64,000 nt of DNA from the NCBI RefSeq assembly GCF_000178855.1, contig NZ_ADVG01000003.1, forward strand, positions 2,467,341 through 2,531,340. The letters are read 5' to 3'. The notes beneath the pieces are model-generated. The model worked only from the letters and a program-made list of their open reading frames with translations, searched no databases and was not told the origin of the DNA. Source of the stretch: Ktedonobacter racemifer DSM 44963. Lineage in GTDB: Bacteria; Chloroflexota; Ktedonobacteria; Ktedonobacterales; Ktedonobacteraceae. How positions within the stretch are numbered: the first letter of the stretch is position 1; the number at the start of each line of letters is the position of its first letter. The translations under genes were made by a program, and so were the position numbers. Positions 62,987 to 64,000 of this stretch are shown piece after piece.

Positions 62987-63070
62987 GCATTTCTCCTGTC
63001 TCTTTTTCTTTCATGGGGACTTTCCGCCCATGGGAAGGAGCATGCTTTTTCCTGGATTTAAGGAGGACCA

Positions 63071-64000
63071 ATGAGCGGTATTCCTTCTTCACCCGTCAGC
63101 ATCCAAACCTCCTCACAGTCCGTTCCTTCAACGCCATCCTGGTTTGGTGAAGTCGTGGTAATCAGCAGGTATCTTCAGAAGCACAAGGTTCTCAACAAGA
63201 TCAATGGGCAGGTGCGCTTTGCGCGGAAGCGTTTTGGGCGCTATGAGGTCATCGATTTTCTCGCGGTGCTCTTCGGCTACGCGATCAGTGGCGAGCGCAC
63301 CCTGGAGGAGTTCTACCAGAGACTTCAGCCGTTTGCCGTCCCATTCATGGCGTTGTTTGAGCGTGATCGGTTGCCCTCCCATTCAGCGCTCTCGCGTTTT
63401 TTAACAGCATTGACGCAGGAACCGGTCGAAGCCCTGCGGACGCTCTTTCGCGATGATCTGCTCGCGCGCCCACTCACTCCCGACAAGCAAACCGGAGGGC
63501 TGGTGGATCGAGTGGGAAACACCTGGATGGTGTTCGACATCGACGGCACGCGGGAAGCCGCCCGCCAACGCGCCTTACCCCAGGGGGAAGACTTCCCTCC
63601 GGCCTTTCGCCGATTGGATGACGTCTGTGCGCCAGGCTACCGGGGCCGCAAGCGGGGGGAAGTCGTCAGGACGCGGACAACGGTGTCGCAGGCGCACAGT
63701 TATCAGTGGCTCGGCAGTTTCGGGAACCGAGGGAACGGGCGCTATCGGGAGGAACTGCGCAAGGGGATCTCCGCCATTGGCCGGTATCTGGCGACCCATC
63801 AGCTCTCACCAGAACGCACACTGCTCCGGCTCGACGGCCAATATGGCAATGGAGCGGTGCTCTCCGATGTGGCTGGGTTCGCGTTTGTGACCCGTGGGAA
63901 AGACTATCACCTGCTTGATCATCCGAGCATCTCGGCCCGGTTGCACCTGCCTCCTGATCAGATACAGCAGCGTCCCGAAAGTCAGATGGAGCGCAGCCTC
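63071..64000 (+). CDS. IS4-superfamily-like DDE transposase, 3' end outside the window
   Basis: 310 codons, open at the window end. ATG follows AGGAGGACCA. It shares the layout of the copies at 53898 and 25078: WFGEVVVISRYLQKH, LPSHSALSRFLTALTQEPVE, the aspartates in VFDIDGTREAARQ and LLRLDGQYGNGAVL. It is more diverged (about half identical by eye), so it is a separate subgroup rather than a recent copy. No stop or shift is seen so far. Confidence 0.9.
   Translation, partial: MSGIPSSPVSIQTSSQSVPSTPSWFGEVVVISRYLQKHKVLNKINGQVRFARKRFGRYEVIDFLAVLFGYAISGERTLEEFYQRLQPFAVPFMALFERDRLPSHSALSRFLTALTQEPVEALRTLFRDDLLARPLTPDKQTGGLVDRVGNTWMVFDIDGTREAARQRALPQGEDFPPAFRRLDDVCAPGYRGRKRGEVVRTRTTVSQAHSYQWLGSFGNRGNGRYREELRKGISAIGRYLATHQLSPERTLLRLDGQYGNGAVLSDVAGFAFVTRGKDYHLLDHPSISARLHLPPDQIQQRPESQMERSL

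Overview
The window reads as an accessory, transposon-rich stretch of a large Chloroflexota genome, most likely of the class Ktedonobacteria. This is inferred from the mix of an IscB, several TnpB elements, IS66, IS630, IS1, ISL3 and IS110 copies, ORF-less group II introns, ECF-sigma-driven ABC operons and a moderate G+C content. No rRNA, tRNA or CRISPR array was recognised, so the placement is an inference.

Layout. 1-5.4 kb: a MacB-type ABC exporter (5' end outside the window), a single-domain response regulator, a broken metallophosphoesterase and an alpha/beta hydrolase. 5.4-11.8 kb: mobile DNA (degenerate IS630, an IscB element with its presumed omega RNA, a 220-bp MITE, an IS1-type element that cut a histidine kinase, an IS6 remnant, an orphan IS605 end) around an MBL-fold hydrolase. 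11.8-14.9 kb: oligoendopeptidase F and a 5'-damaged gene resembling HPF1, the eukaryotic PARP cofactor. 14.9-20.5 kb: IS630, a solo TnpB element, and a 2.5-kb IS66-type transposon carrying a dihydrofolate-reductase-like passenger inside ridA. 20.5-26.1 kb: PhzF, a frameshifted Lrp regulator, an SDR, and a DDE transposase split by a TnpB element. 26.2-29.5 kb: an operon of ECF sigma factor, membrane protein, ABC permease and ATPase. 29.6-32.3 kb: truncated IS66 and a tyrosine-recombinase or protelomerase-like fragment.

32.5-47.0 kb is the metabolic core. A GntR regulator, cupin, Gfo/Idh/MocA dehydrogenase and TIM-barrel isomerase probably handle a sugar or polyol. Next to them is a purine-degradation locus on the minus strand: uraD, uricase, uraH, allC, allB, two xanthine-dehydrogenase-type subunits and a DUF3830 protein, with a divergent guanine/8-oxoguanine-deaminase-like amidohydrolase. 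Together they could convert guanine or xanthine through urate and allantoin to ureidoglycine/ureidoglycolate.

47.0-64.0 kb is again mobile DNA. A TnpB gene is interrupted by two nested ORF-less group II introns (a twintron) whose removal restores the reading frame. There is an IS200/IS605 TnpA-TnpB pair, a TetR-hydrolase pair with a clear promoter/operator, a DDE transposase with a 62-bp tandem repeat, an ISL3 transposase interrupted by an IS66-type MITE, a third ORF-less group II intron on the minus strand, and an IS110 remnant. The cargo is small: DinB-family protein, MerR regulator with a divergent Cys-Cys protein, and two unknown small proteins. A ~28-bp sequence recurs at the edges of several truncated transposase genes.
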